From NCBI GenBank assembly GCA_949487015.1, contig CATAQZ010000219.1, forward strand, positions 1 through 21,887: a stretch of 21,887 bases of DNA, in the 5' to 3' direction. The position numbers and the translations under genes were made by a program. The notes under the pieces are model-generated. The model made no database searches, had not been told where the DNA came from, and saw only the letters and a program-made list of their open reading frames with translations. The stretch is from Flavobacteriales bacterium UBA4585 (lineage in GTDB: Bacteria > Bacteroidota > Bacteroidia > Flavobacteriales > Schleiferiaceae). Every line of letters begins with the position of its first letter. The first letter of the stretch is position 1. Shown piece after piece: positions 21,850 through 21,887 of this stretch.

Positions 21850-21877
21850 CGGTAAGCTTTAAACGTTTCAAAAAAGC

Positions 21878-21887
21878 ATGAGTTCGA
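21878..21887 (+). CDS. Possible start of a divergent gene, cut by the window edge
   Basis: An ATG followed by two further codons (Met-Ser-Ser) is all that is visible. It is listed because the LD-carboxypeptidase gene reads away from it and a promoter-like element lies upstream, so a divergent gene would be expected about here. The identity cannot be told, and the codon may not be a real start. Confidence 0.3.

Noticed and set aside
1..21887. A defence, mobile or biosynthetic system spanning several genes
   Set aside because: Every gene but one belongs to a recognisable housekeeping or envelope family, gene order is typical of the phylum, and no composition shift, flanking repeats or recombinase is visible.

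Overview
The window is a dense, ordinary-looking chromosomal segment of a member of the Bacteroidota, most likely of the Flavobacteriales. Three things support this: the gene order NAD kinase / DUF6089 / isoprenyl transferase / BamA / two Skp-like proteins / MurI; the Bacteroidota-restricted families DUF4296 and DUF6089; and several copies of the Bacteroidota -7 promoter element TAnnTTTG just upstream of start codons. The genus cannot be fixed from the sequence. There are no tRNAs, rRNAs, insertion sequences, phage genes, CRISPR arrays or toxin-antitoxin pairs, and no gap above 100 bases outside genes.

Layout. 1-1730 (minus): an orphan membrane sensor histidine kinase translationally coupled to hemW, which runs off the left edge. 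1768-4635 (plus): polyprenol-phosphate mannosyltransferase, dihydroorotase, a DUF4296 lipoprotein and a DUF2141 secreted protein. 4627-6137 (minus): pdxJ followed by an overlapping YbfF-like alpha/beta hydrolase. 6177-12837 (plus): a CBS-domain protein, nadK, a DUF6089 beta-barrel protein, uppS, bamA and two tandem Skp/OmpH-like chaperones, closed by the only clear intrinsic terminator in the window. 12914-13693 (plus): murI, convergent with a small four-helix membrane protein (minus). 14082-16749 (plus): an LTA4-hydrolase-like M1 aminopeptidase lipoprotein and an AlkD-like DNA glycosylase. 16727-21812 (minus): LD-carboxypeptidase, an unrecognised tail-anchored-looking protein, a YraN-family protein, an RluB-like pseudouridine synthase and a large AsmA-like protein. 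The first bases of a possible divergent gene lie at the right edge.

Functional theme. Much of the window serves the cell envelope: lipid carrier synthesis (UppS), sugar loading of a polyprenol carrier, D-glutamate for peptidoglycan (MurI), peptidoglycan recycling (LD-carboxypeptidase), outer-membrane protein assembly (BamA and Skp) and AsmA. The rest is cofactor and nucleotide metabolism (PdxJ, NadK, PyrC, HemW), RNA modification and DNA repair.

I found no new multi-gene system. The points most worth a second look are: the pseudouridine synthase with its normally conserved active-site tyrosine replaced; the back-to-back pdxJ/CBS promoters giving almost leaderless transcripts; an 18-bp perfect palindrome inside the AlkD active-site codons; a small inverted repeat upstream of the pseudouridine synthase promoter; and the unrecognised membrane protein coupled to LD-carboxypeptidase. 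Several starts are placed downstream of the longest open frame, with reasons given in each entry.
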